Below, in pieces: positions 1-6,355 of a stretch of 16,272 nt of DNA. The position numbers and the translations under genes were made by a program. Position 1 is the first letter of the stretch; every line of letters starts with the position of its first letter. Source of the DNA: Hallerella sp964397425. Lineage in GTDB: Bacteria > Fibrobacterota > Fibrobacteria > Fibrobacterales > Fibrobacteraceae. Under the pieces are notes generated by a model, which did no database searches, was not told the DNA's origin, and saw only the letters and a program-made list of their open reading frames with translations. The stretch is from the NCBI GenBank assembly GCA_964397425.1, contig CAYNID010000022.1, forward strand, positions 1 through 16,272, given 5' to 3'.

Positions 1-1
1 A

Positions 2-97
2 TGGCTGGTGGGGGTATTCGCGGGCGGGCATTACGGCAAGGACCACGACAGGCACGGAGTCCGCTTCCGCGTCAAGATGGAAAGGGTTGCTATTTGA
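2..97 (+). CDS. C-terminal end of an unrecognised protein (partial)
   Basis: The second plus-strand frame is open from the window edge and ends at a TGA at 95-97, giving 31 residues that finish GVRFRVKMERVAI. The residue pattern (alternating hydrophobic and basic residues, GGHYGKDHDRHG) and the high GC look like real coding sequence rather than a shadow, and the frame ends where the minus-strand antitoxin gene ends, with an 8-bp tail-to-tail overlap. I do not recognise the family. The GC-rich composition matches the M15 peptidase and the integrase elsewhere in the window, so it may be part of an integrated element; that is inference. Confidence 0.45.
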   Translation, partial: WLVGVFAGGHYGKDHDRHGVRFRVKMERVAI

Positions 98-632
98 AAG
101 CGGCCTTGCCGCTTGCCGGCGCGTTTTCCACGGAAAACAGCGGAGTCCTGTCAGATGTTTGGGAGCCAGGCTGTTCTGGAATGTTGACCGCGATGATGTC
201 CAACAACAAAGATGTGATTGATTCTCGAAATTTTTGGATGGATTCGGAAATGGTCCCGTCGGCTTGGCGAAGTTTTTCCAGTTCGTTCAAGTGCTTTTCC
301 AGGCGCGTCACGTCAAGGCGGATTTCTTGCGCGAGGTTTCGCGGTTCAAAGAAATCAATGGAAATGTTCATTCCCATGAAGGAAGCGTACGCCTGCAAAT
401 CTCCGATGCGGAGATTGGCGTTTTCGGTCATTTCCAGCTTGGATACCGCCGATTGCGTCCGTCCAATCCGAAGCGCAAATTCTTTCTGTGTTAGTCCTTT
501 GCGGGCGCGAAGAGCCGCCAACATTCCGGAAATGGAACGGTCCGCCACCTTTCGCCGCACTTCCGCGAGTCCTTTCGCGTCAAAACCGAGGCCTTCTGCG
601 AGTTCGGCGATGTCATTTACTTTTTTGGGCAT
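90..632 (-). CDS. XRE-family helix-turn-helix antitoxin (HigA-like)
   Basis: A 180-residue protein with a helix-turn-helix of the Cro/C1 (XRE) type at about residues 38-92, including LTQKEFALRIGRTQSAVSKLE, the recognition-helix region of this family. Residues 100-125 are charged and helical (RLEKHLNELEKLR), a possible dimerisation segment; the last 35 residues look disordered. It lies downstream of a RelE-like toxin gene and overlaps it by 20 bp, the toxin-first order known for higBA-type systems. In such pairs the antitoxin neutralises the toxin by direct binding and represses its own promoter. A clear Shine-Dalgarno (AAGGAG, plus-strand 640-645, 7 nt from ATG) lies inside the toxin gene, so the antitoxin can be translated independently. 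At 180 residues it is longer than many HigA proteins. The TA assignment rests on gene order plus the HTH. Confidence 0.82.
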   Translation of the reverse strand: MPKKVNDIAELAEGLGFDAKGLAEVRRKVADRSISGMLAALRARKGLTQKEFALRIGRTQSAVSKLEMTENANLRIGDLQAYASFMGMNISIDFFEPRNLAQEIRLDVTRLEKHLNELEKLRQADGTISESIQKFRESITSLLLDIIAVNIPEQPGSQTSDRTPLFSVENAPASGKAAFK

Positions 633-987
633 TTTCTATCTCCTTGATATAGCGGTGGCAAAAACGGATGTCGTCTTCCTGCGAGGACTTGTCCCCGATG
701 GCGATCACGTGAAGCGTGCTGACTGTCGCCTGCGGAAACACGTAAAGCCTAACCTGGAATCCCCCTTTTGGTGGACGCTGGTCGATAGCGACAAGTCCAC
801 GCTTTTCGTCATGGACGAATGGAATGGAACGTTTGACCTGTTCGGGGTGGACGCCAAGTTCGAGCGCCCTGAGATAGGTGGCGAGATTCGCGAGTACGTT
901 CGCGATGAGCGTCTCGTGTCCGCGGGCAAGCTTGGACTGCCTCTTTTCCGGGTATCCGTCGAATTTAAGCACTGTCCATTTTTTCAT
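613..987 (-). CDS. RelE/HigB-like toxin of a type II toxin-antitoxin system
   Basis: A 124-residue basic protein. The C-terminal half has the RelE/ParE-superfamily pattern: a core strand VRLYVF at 79-84, then LHVIAIGDKSSQEDD at 92-106 and a final helix (IRFCHRYIKEIEN), where family members commonly have a hydrophobic strand followed by a K-x-x-Q segment and a helix. Relatives usually act as ribosome-dependent mRNA interferases; the catalytic residues cannot be verified here. The ATG at 987 is chosen over an upstream in-frame start at 1074, because the longer version would add an unrelated hydrophobic segment, run through the promoter palindromes and overlap the start of the divergent peptidase gene. 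The gene overlaps the antitoxin gene by 20 bp, so the two form one transcript. Confidence 0.72.
   Translation of the reverse strand: MKKWTVLKFDGYPEKRQSKLARGHETLIANVLANLATYLRALELGVHPEQVKRSIPFVHDEKRGLVAIDQRPPKGGFQVRLYVFPQATVSTLHVIAIGDKSSQEDDIRFCHRYIKEIENAQKSK
640..645 (-). promoter_or_regulatory. Shine-Dalgarno site of the antitoxin gene
   Basis: Reads AAGGAG on the minus strand, 7 nt before the antitoxin ATG, inside the end of the toxin gene. It is the best ribosome binding site in the left part of the window, while the toxin ATG is preceded only by a weak AGGG-like stretch. This would favour excess antitoxin from a shared mRNA. Confidence 0.65.
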
Positions 988-1000
988 GCGGGGAGCCCTG

Positions 1001-1032
1001 TTGTTTGAACAAAAAATAATCAAGAATCTTGA
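1001..1032. promoter_or_regulatory. Two palindromes, candidate operators for the antitoxin
   Basis: TCAAGAATCTTGA (1020-1032) has perfect 6-bp arms around one base and lies between the predicted -35 and -10 elements. TTGTTTGAACAA (1001-1012) has 5-bp arms around two bases and would cover the start of transcription. Palindromes in these positions are what autorepressing XRE antitoxins bind. They also lie 25-56 bp upstream of the divergent M15 peptidase gene, so that gene could be affected as well. Binding is inferred. Confidence 0.45.
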
Positions 1033-1040
1033 AAAAGCAA
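1013..1040 (-). promoter_or_regulatory. Predicted promoter of the toxin-antitoxin operon
   Basis: On the minus strand there is a TTGCTT (-35; plus 1035-1040), a 16-bp spacer and TATTTT (-10; plus 1013-1018). Transcription would begin about 18-20 nt before the toxin ATG. The spacer contains a perfect palindrome (1020-1032). The hexamers are only moderate matches to the housekeeping sigma consensus. Confidence 0.4.
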
Positions 1041-1056
1041 GGGAAAATATTCCAAA

Positions 1057-1500
1057 ATGGAATTTTTTATTCAAAAATCAGAATACCCGAAATACTTCAC
1101 TTACGCCGAGCTGACGGCGACAGGCACCGGGAAGGCGAACGCCCCGGCGACATGGGAGCAGGTGGAGAACCTGCGGCGGCTCGCGCTCTTCCTGGACGGA
1201 ATCCGGGAGAAATTCGGGAAGCCCATCAAGGTGAATTCCGGGTTCCGTTCCCCGGCGGTGAACGCGGCGGTCGGCGGTTCGAAAACTTCGGCGCATCTGA
1301 AGGGGCTCGCTGCGGACATCGCCCCGGTGAAGTCCGACAACCGCTCCAAGGCAGCGTTCCTTGACGTTTTGGGGGAGTTTTTGCCCCGGATGGACCAACT
1401 CATCGTCTACACGGAAAACGGCTCCAAGGACCCCTCCAAATTGCGTTTCGCCCACGTGGGGCTGTCGGAGAATCCGAGGGGGACGCTGTTGTGGAAGTGA
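1057..1500 (+). CDS. M15-family (DD-carboxypeptidase/endolysin-like) peptidase
   Basis: A 147-residue protein with the M15A/VanY-like signature. SGFRSPAVNAAVGG (61-74) is followed by SAHLKGLAADI (78-88), giving zinc ligands H80 and D87; the third ligand is H133 in FAHVGLS. Relatives cleave peptide cross-links or D-Ala termini in peptidoglycan; the small single-domain form without signal peptide is typical of phage lysins and of genes in integrated elements. In many relatives a catalytic Glu ends a DQLIxE motif just before the last His; here that motif reads DQLIVYTE, so the Glu is displaced or E120 substitutes. The gene is clearly richer in GC than the downstream core genes and diverges from the TA operon. 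ATG 1057 has only a weak purine-rich stretch upstream; a start at 1029 in another frame belongs to a shadow. Confidence 0.85.
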   Translation: MEFFIQKSEYPKYFTYAELTATGTGKANAPATWEQVENLRRLALFLDGIREKFGKPIKVNSGFRSPAVNAAVGGSKTSAHLKGLAADIAPVKSDNRSKAAFLDVLGEFLPRMDQLIVYTENGSKDPSKLRFAHVGLSENPRGTLLWK

Positions 1501-1839
1501 AAAAACTTGTCGATGGAGGATTCTACCGGAAAAGGGCGAAACACTTTGCCGGGGAAAAGACTCCTCAAGAGCGAGCGAAGGGCTGTGAACTCCGCCGCCC
1601 CAACCGCCTTGTCAAACAGGCACAAAATTGGCATAAAATTTTTGAAAACAGACGGTTTTTGACGAAGTCTTGTGCTTGTGGGTGAATGTGAGCGGATATG
1701 CGCGAAGCGTTGAAAATAAAGGACTCCGGGAGAATTCGGGCTTTTTGCGGCAAAATCAAAAAGCACTCTGTTGAAAGTAGAAATATTGCGTGTTGACTTT
1801 GAAGGCGGGACCGCTTGAACATTTAACTAAATTTACCCA
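1501..1839. other. Intergenic region without a recognisable gene
   Basis: 339 bp between the peptidase and the RNA methyltransferase. Composition drops from GC-rich to the level of the core genes, so this may be the boundary of the accessory segment. The open frames here are short and have no protein-like pattern. The features I can see are an inverted repeat at 1740-1764 and a TTGACT at 1793-1798 that could be a -35 element for the downstream gene, although no convincing -10 follows it. No tRNA or attachment repeat was recognised. Confidence 0.5.
1740..1764. repeat. Inverted repeat upstream of the RNA methyltransferase gene
   Basis: GCTTTTTG (1740-1747) and CAAAAAGC (1757-1764) are perfect 8-bp arms around 9 nt. 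A second palindrome, TTTTGCGGCAAAA (1743-1755), overlaps it with 6-bp arms around one base. The lack of a T run after the right arm argues against a plus-strand terminator; an operator or an mRNA structure are the alternatives. Confidence 0.4.
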
Positions 1840-3009
1840 ATGGATTTGTCAAAACGTATCAAGCGGCATGTCTTTGCTGTTCCGCATGATTTCCGGGCCA
1901 TTTGCCATCCGGGATTTGAAAAAACATGCGCGGGGGAATTTTCTGCGTTGGGCGTTCAACTTCCGTATCAAATCTCGACGGGAGCTGTCGATTTTTCAGC
2001 CAAATTGGATTTGGCGTGGAAGCTTGTCGCTTTTTCGCGGACCTGTACCCGGATAGTGATGCGCGTGGGGAAGTTTTCCGCCGAAAATTTTGGGCGCTTG
2101 GAAAAAAAGGCGGCGATGATTCCCTGGGAACTTTACTTTCCCCGGAATCCTCTTCCGGAAATCAGGGTGACTTGCAGAAAGTCAAGACTTTATCACACGG
2201 ATGCGGTCGCGGAACGACTGCGGATTGTCGTTGGAGACGCTTTGTCGAGCAAAGGAATTTTGCCGGAAGGGAACCGTGTAGGCGAACGGCAAACGCTGTT
2301 TGTGCATCTTGAAAATGACTGTTGTACGCTCAGCGTGGATTTGTGTGGCGAGCCGCTTTACAAAAGAGGCTTTGACCGTCATGTTGAAGATGCTCCCATC
2401 CGCGATACGTTTGCCGCGTCGATGCTTTTGGAGGCGGGACTTCCTAGTGCGCGGGAACTGTTTGATCCGATGGCTGGCAGTGGAACGTTTTCAAGCGAAG
2501 CGGCTCTTTGGAAAGCCAAAGCGGATTTGTGGAAAACGCGGAATTTCGCGTTGCAAGACGCTCCGTATTTTCGAGCGCCGGCGTGGAATTTCATGGTGAA
2601 CCATACGCCCGGAATAGATGTTTTTCCCGAATTGAAAATTTACGCCGGGGACGTTTCGGAAAAAGCCCTTTCCACGATTCGCCATAATTTGGAAACGGAC
2701 GGCGCCCGCCGTTTTTTGGAAGCGTTACCCCAAGGCAGTCTGGAAATTGCAAATAGGGATTTTTTTGAAATTCCCAAAGCATCGCCGGGAGCCTTGCTTG
2801 TGCTCAATCCGCCTTATGGAAAACGGATTCCCGCCGATGTTTCGCGGCTTTACCGGGAAATTTCCAAGAAAATTGCCCTGGATTTTTCTGAAGCGAACTG
2901 GGCCCTTGTCGTTCCCGGAAAAGTGGCGGAGTCGGCTGTTCGTTTCAATGTGAAAAAACGCGTGGAATCGGTGAACGGTGGAATCCGCGTCTGCGTGCTG
3001 TTCGGCTGA
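1840..3009 (+). CDS. THUMP-domain class I RNA methyltransferase (RlmL N-half / YpsC-like)
   Basis: A 389-residue protein. The N-terminal part (about 1-165) fits the ferredoxin-like plus THUMP RNA-binding module, including HTDAVAERL from residue 119, a conserved stretch of this family. The linker GEPLYKRGFDRH and APIRDTFAASML leads into a Rossmann methyltransferase domain (UPF0020): motif I DPMAGSGT at 209-216 for S-adenosylmethionine and the catalytic NPPYG at 323-327, typical of N2-guanine (or N6-adenine) methylation. E. coli RlmL, which makes m2G2445 in 23S rRNA, carries a second methyltransferase domain; this protein stops after the first, as in Bacillus YpsC. An in-frame stop at 1828-1830 makes ATG 1840 the first start; no Shine-Dalgarno precedes it. 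It ends 9 bp from the convergent TrmJ-like gene. Target nucleotide not determined from sequence. Confidence 0.88.
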   Translation: MDLSKRIKRHVFAVPHDFRAICHPGFEKTCAGEFSALGVQLPYQISTGAVDFSAKLDLAWKLVAFSRTCTRIVMRVGKFSAENFGRLEKKAAMIPWELYFPRNPLPEIRVTCRKSRLYHTDAVAERLRIVVGDALSSKGILPEGNRVGERQTLFVHLENDCCTLSVDLCGEPLYKRGFDRHVEDAPIRDTFAASMLLEAGLPSARELFDPMAGSGTFSSEAALWKAKADLWKTRNFALQDAPYFRAPAWNFMVNHTPGIDVFPELKIYAGDVSEKALSTIRHNLETDGARRFLEALPQGSLEIANRDFFEIPKASPGALLVLNPPYGKRIPADVSRLYREISKKIALDFSEANWALVVPGKVAESAVRFNVKKRVESVNGGIRVCVLFG

Positions 3010-3018
3010 CGGTAAAAA

Positions 3019-3792
3019 TCAGAGCAATCCCTGCGATTTCCACTCGGATTCTTTTTTTCGGATAATGTCGCGGGCGTCTTCTTGACCCCGCATCACAAGG
3101 CTTTTCACCAAACCGAGGAGGGCGCTCATTTCAAAGCGGGTCGGCTCCAGTCGCTGCAAAAATTCGCGCACAGCGGATTCAGTCCAGGCGTTGTGCCTGT
3201 AACGGTCGGTCAGGTTGTTGTGCAGGTATTGAAGAAAACTTTCGATTTGTCCGATGTTCGCTTTTTCTATGCGGCCCCGTTTTAATGGAACGCGGTCTTT
3301 TCTAAGTCCGCCATTTTCGAGAAGTCCGCAGCGGCAAAGTTCGTAACAGGCGGCGGTTACGGCTTGAGCCAGATTGAGGCTCATCTGGCCCGGTACGGGA
3401 ATTTCGCAAATGACTGCGCAACGTTCAATTTCTTCTAAGGAAAGACCGCAGGATTCCCTTCCGAAAACAAGCGCAACGGTGCCGCTTTCCGGGAGCTTCT
3501 GGGATATTTCCGGGAGCGCCGTGCAGGGGATGACCGTGTCGAAACGGCGGCGCGAAAAGGCGACTGCAAATTGCGAAGTCGCCAAGGCTTCGTCCAAGGT
3601 GTGAACGATGTGCGCATTGTCCAAAATTTCTGCCGAATTGTGCGCCGTCCGGTAAGATTCCGGATTTACCGCGTCGCGTTTGGGGTAGACGATGTAAAGA
3701 TCCCGGATGGCGTTGCAGTGCATGGCGCGGGCGACGAAGCCCACATTGTGCGGATGTTCCGGTTCGCAAAGGACGATTCTGAAATTCAACAT
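3019..3792 (-). CDS. SPOUT-family RNA 2'-O-methyltransferase, TrmJ-like
   Basis: A 257-residue protein with the three SpoU/TrmH motifs: EPEHPHNVGFVARAM at 10-24 (N16 in motif 1), VFGRESCGLSLEEIERC at 109-125 (motif 2) and IPVPGQMSLNLAQAV at 131-145 (motif 3, part of the knot that binds S-adenosylmethionine). The length and a helical C-terminal extension (about 165-257) fit TrmJ, which methylates the ribose at position 32 of tRNAs; other SpoU members remain possible. The ATG directly abuts the stop codon of the nucleotidyltransferase gene (TAA then ATG), so it is the last gene of a three-gene minus-strand operon. It has no clear functional link to the two sugar genes ahead of it. Confidence 0.85.
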   Translation of the reverse strand: MLNFRIVLCEPEHPHNVGFVARAMHCNAIRDLYIVYPKRDAVNPESYRTAHNSAEILDNAHIVHTLDEALATSQFAVAFSRRRFDTVIPCTALPEISQKLPESGTVALVFGRESCGLSLEEIERCAVICEIPVPGQMSLNLAQAVTAACYELCRCGLLENGGLRKDRVPLKRGRIEKANIGQIESFLQYLHNNLTDRYRHNAWTESAVREFLQRLEPTRFEMSALLGLVKSLVMRGQEDARDIIRKKESEWKSQGLL

Positions 3793-4671
3793 TTATCTGC
3801 CTATGGTCCAAGTGAAGTTTTCTCCGCGAATTTCGTTTTTGACACATTCGCCGTTTTCCACAGCCGCTCCGGGAAAAAGAATCGCATGGTCGAATGTGGC
3901 CTCGGCTTTTGGTTCGAAACCCGGCATGAAGATGGTGGATTTGGCTTTTCCTGAAATATTTGCAGGAACGCCGAAATTGCCAATGTTCAATTCTTTGCGC
4001 CGGAAATCGCTGGCCCGCATGAGTCCTTCGGGAGTTCCCATGTCAATCCATGGCGCGAATTTTTGACTGGAATCGATGAACGGTGGAACGCCTTCTTGAA
4101 TCAGCCTCTTCCAAAAATCCCGGATGTCCATTTCGGATTCGCGGATGCTTTGCAAGGCGTGTTTAGAATACCAGGCGATACCGGAAAAGGTGATGCGTTC
4201 GCGGGTAACGTCTCCGAAGCGGTTTTTGATTCCCGCAAGCAGGCTGTTTCGCAGATAAAGCGTGTTGGCCAGGGGATAGTCCACTCCGAGAAGGGCGCAC
4301 GGTGCGCCCGATGAGCGCGCCAAACGCAGAAATTGCTTCAAGTTGAATCGGCAAAAGCAGTCCGAATTCATCACCAGCAATTCGTCGACTGGAGATTCTC
4401 TATTCATTCGGAACAGGGGACCGCCTGTCCCAAGGGGGGCTGGCTGTTCAATCCAAACTTTTTCAAAGCCCAGGGAGTCGGCGCTTGACGAGAGGGCTTC
4501 GGCGAGATAGTGCGCGTTGACGTGGAGCCGCGCTTCGGGAAGTGTCCTTGCCAAAATCGCCTGATGTTCAAGGATGGTCGCATCCACGATGCGGACGAGG
4601 GGCTTTGGCATTTGGGAGGTCAGCGGCCTGAGCCGGGTGCCTAGCCCGGCTGCCAAAATCAAAATGCGCAT
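3793..4671 (-). CDS. NTP-transferase family sugar-phosphate nucleotidyltransferase (MurU-like candidate)
   Basis: A 292-residue enzyme with the nucleotidyltransferase signature LAAGLGTRLRPLT (6-18) and PKPL (22-25), a substrate-region loop APLGTGGPL (78-86), NSD at 102-104 (metal-binding Asp) and WIDMGTPEGL near the C-terminal third. It should join a sugar 1-phosphate to an NTP. Fold and length are shared by MurU (MurNAc 1-phosphate uridylyltransferase), mannose-1-phosphate guanylyltransferase and glucose-1-phosphate thymidylyltransferase; motifs alone do not decide. Its position directly after a NamZ-like exo-muramidase gene favours a role in MurNAc salvage, by inference. A TTG at 4674 would give one more Met, but the ATG at 4671 forms a TGATG stop-start overlap with the upstream gene and fits the family N-terminus. 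The C-terminal 80 residues are less typical. Confidence 0.8.
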   Translation of the reverse strand: MRILILAAGLGTRLRPLTSQMPKPLVRIVDATILEHQAILARTLPEARLHVNAHYLAEALSSSADSLGFEKVWIEQPAPLGTGGPLFRMNRESPVDELLVMNSDCFCRFNLKQFLRLARSSGAPCALLGVDYPLANTLYLRNSLLAGIKNRFGDVTRERITFSGIAWYSKHALQSIRESEMDIRDFWKRLIQEGVPPFIDSSQKFAPWIDMGTPEGLMRASDFRRKELNIGNFGVPANISGKAKSTIFMPGFEPKAEATFDHAILFPGAAVENGECVKNEIRGENFTWTIGR

Positions 4672-5771
4672 CAAAGTTCTCCGTTTTCGATCAGGTCCCG
4701 CCGGAACGTTCCCGATCCCAACAGGATGTCGATGGGGAGCTTTTCAAATTCGTATTCGTAAGGGGGAGCTTTCCAGGCGAAATTATCGGGGTAGGCATGG
4801 AAAAGGTAACGCAAAATTCGGATGGCCGTATCGAATGGCTTGAACGTGTTCCTGTCGGTAACGTGGATTTGCGCACCGCCGCAAATTTGCCCGGCGCCTT
4901 TGTGGAATGTGGGCATGAAGTAGTTTTCGCGGAAAAAAACTCCGGGCAACTTCAGCCCGTTTAAATAGCGGACGAGTTTGGGCGCGTCGATGAAAGGCGC
5001 TCCGAAAAGTTCAAAAGGCCGAGTGGTCCCGCGTCCTTCGCTGACGTTTGTCGCCTCGAAAAGGCACATCCCCGGATAGACTGTCGCAGTATCCAATGTG
5101 GGCATATTCGGCGAAGGCATCACCCAGGGAAGCCCTGTTTCGTCGAACCACATCCCCGGTCGGTAACCGTCCATTTCCATCACGTAAAGCTCTGATCGGG
5201 GAAAGCGTTCTGCCTGGAATTGCTTGGCGATTTCTCCGATGGTTTTCCCATGGCGGATGGGAAGTTTCCAAAGCCCGACAAAGCTTGAATAATCCAAGTC
5301 GAGAATGGGACCTTCGACTTCGTTGCCGATGGGGTTTGGCCTGTCGAGAACGATGACGGGAATGTTCGCCCTTTCACAGGCTTTCATGCACAGGAATAGG
5401 GTCCAGATGAATGTGTAATACCGCGCGCCGACATCTTGCATGTCGACGAAAAGGACGTCGATGTGGGAAAGCATTTCCGCCGAAGGTTCCCGTGTCTTGC
5501 CGTAAAGGCTGTAAACCGGAATTCCCAGTTCGGGGTCCGTAGAGCCTTCCCATTCTATCATGTTGTCTTGCGTGTGGCCTTTGATGCCGTGCTGGGGACC
5601 GAACAGCGCGGAAAGGTGGAAACATTTGCCGTTTAGGGCGAGGAGTGTTTCCAGCGTGTGGTGCAGGTTCGCGTCAATGGAGGCGGGGTGGAGAAGCGCG
5701 CCGAGGCGTTTTCCGCGCAAATGGTGCGGATAGGATTCTTCAAAATGGGAAAGGGCGATTTTTACGGTCAT
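4671..5771 (-). CDS. namZ: DUF1343 protein, exo-beta-N-acetylmuramidase NamZ-like
   Basis: A 366-residue protein covering the whole DUF1343 family. Conserved blocks in order: FGPQHG (57-62), SLYG (88-91), DMQDVGARYYT (110-120), LDRPNPIGN (142-150), PSPNMP (219-224) and EATNVSEGRGTTRPFE (239-254). The characterised Bacillus member NamZ removes MurNAc from non-reducing ends of peptidoglycan fragments. No signal peptide or lipobox is visible, so it should act in the cytoplasm on imported muropeptide sugars, unlike secreted members. First gene of the operon with the nucleotidyltransferase and the TrmJ-like gene. The ATG at 5771 has no Shine-Dalgarno; a TATAAA lies 5 nt upstream, so a leaderless mRNA is possible. 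Family assignment is firm; the exact substrate is inferred. Confidence 0.86.
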   Translation of the reverse strand: MTVKIALSHFEESYPHHLRGKRLGALLHPASIDANLHHTLETLLALNGKCFHLSALFGPQHGIKGHTQDNMIEWEGSTDPELGIPVYSLYGKTREPSAEMLSHIDVLFVDMQDVGARYYTFIWTLFLCMKACERANIPVIVLDRPNPIGNEVEGPILDLDYSSFVGLWKLPIRHGKTIGEIAKQFQAERFPRSELYVMEMDGYRPGMWFDETGLPWVMPSPNMPTLDTATVYPGMCLFEATNVSEGRGTTRPFELFGAPFIDAPKLVRYLNGLKLPGVFFRENYFMPTFHKGAGQICGGAQIHVTDRNTFKPFDTAIRILRYLFHAYPDNFAWKAPPYEYEFEKLPIDILLGSGTFRRDLIENGEL

Positions 5772-5842
5772 TATTTTTTATATTTGAGGTGCGTATAAAA
5801 TATAAGTTGAAAAAACAACAAAAACTCATTAGGAATAACAAA
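5772..5842. promoter_or_regulatory. Divergent promoter region between namZ-like gene and ssb
   Basis: A 71-bp AT-rich gap with start codons pointing away on both sides. On the plus strand TATAAA (5794-5799) is a good -10 with a weak TTATTT (5771-5776) 17 bp upstream, and AGGAAT (5831-5836) is the ssb ribosome binding site. On the minus strand TATAAA/TATACG-like sequences precede the other gene. Exact starts cannot be fixed by eye. Confidence 0.45.
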
Positions 5843-6331
5843 ATGCCTTATCTGAACAAAGTAATGCTCATCGGCAACATCGGCAAAGACCCGGAAACGA
5901 AAGTGACTCCCAGCGGGCGCAAACGCGTTTCTTTTTCTCTTGCGACATCGCGCCGTTTCCGGGATGCCAGCGGAGAAACCCGTGAACAGACGGATTGGCA
6001 CAACATCGTCGGTTGGGGAAAAATTGCCGACCTTATCGAAAATCTCGGCGTGCACAAGGGAATGACTCTTTACGTGGAAGGCACGCTCTCTTACCGTTCC
6101 TGGGATGATCAGAATGGGCAGAAACGCTATGCGACGGATGTGAACATGGATACGTTCCAGTTGCTCACACCGCGGAATCAAAACTCAGCTCCCTATCAGG
6201 GCGGAAATTACAATCGTCCGCAGCAGCAACCGGCTGCGCCGTCTTATGGGCGCAATCCCACCATCAACGCTTCGCCGATGCCGTCTTCAGCTCCGATGGG
6301 TATGGACGTTGAAGAAGATCTTCCGTTTTAA
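5843..6331 (+). CDS. ssb: Single-stranded DNA-binding protein
   Basis: A 162-residue protein. Residues 1-110 form the OB fold: LNKVMLIGNIGKDPE at the N-terminus, then FSLATS, TDWHNIVGWGKIADL and LYVEGTLSYRSW, all standard SSB positions. A Gly/Pro/Gln-rich linker (about 113-153) leads to the acidic tip EEDLPF, the tail that recruits replication and repair partners. It coats single-stranded DNA as a tetramer in replication and repair. The start at 5843 is chosen because AGGAAT lies 6 nt upstream and the SSB fold begins at once; the open frame extends upstream to 5645 across the promoter and the neighbouring gene, which is not coding. Followed after 24 bp by the membrane protein gene on the same strand. 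Confidence 0.97.
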   Translation: MPYLNKVMLIGNIGKDPETKVTPSGRKRVSFSLATSRRFRDASGETREQTDWHNIVGWGKIADLIENLGVHKGMTLYVEGTLSYRSWDDQNGQKRYATDVNMDTFQLLTPRNQNSAPYQGGNYNRPQQQPAAPSYGRNPTINASPMPSSAPMGMDVEEDLPF

Positions 6332-6355
6332 ACTCCTTTATTCCCTTTCTTAATC

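Noticed and set aside
1..1008. A 335-codon open frame on the plus strand across the TA genes
   Set aside because: It is antisense to two genes with recognisable domains and has no family-like pattern; the frame that matters at the left edge is the second one (2-97).
1630..1650. Sigma-54-like promoter (TTGGCAT followed by TTTTTG)
   Set aside because: The GG element is present but the GC of the -12 element is missing at the required spacing.
1698..1796. A 32-codon open frame in the 1501-1839 gap
   Set aside because: No ribosome binding site, it reads through the inverted repeat, and its composition looks random.
4672..4674. TTG as the start of the nucleotidyltransferase
   Set aside because: The next codon is ATG, which forms a TGATG overlap with the upstream stop and matches the family N-terminus.
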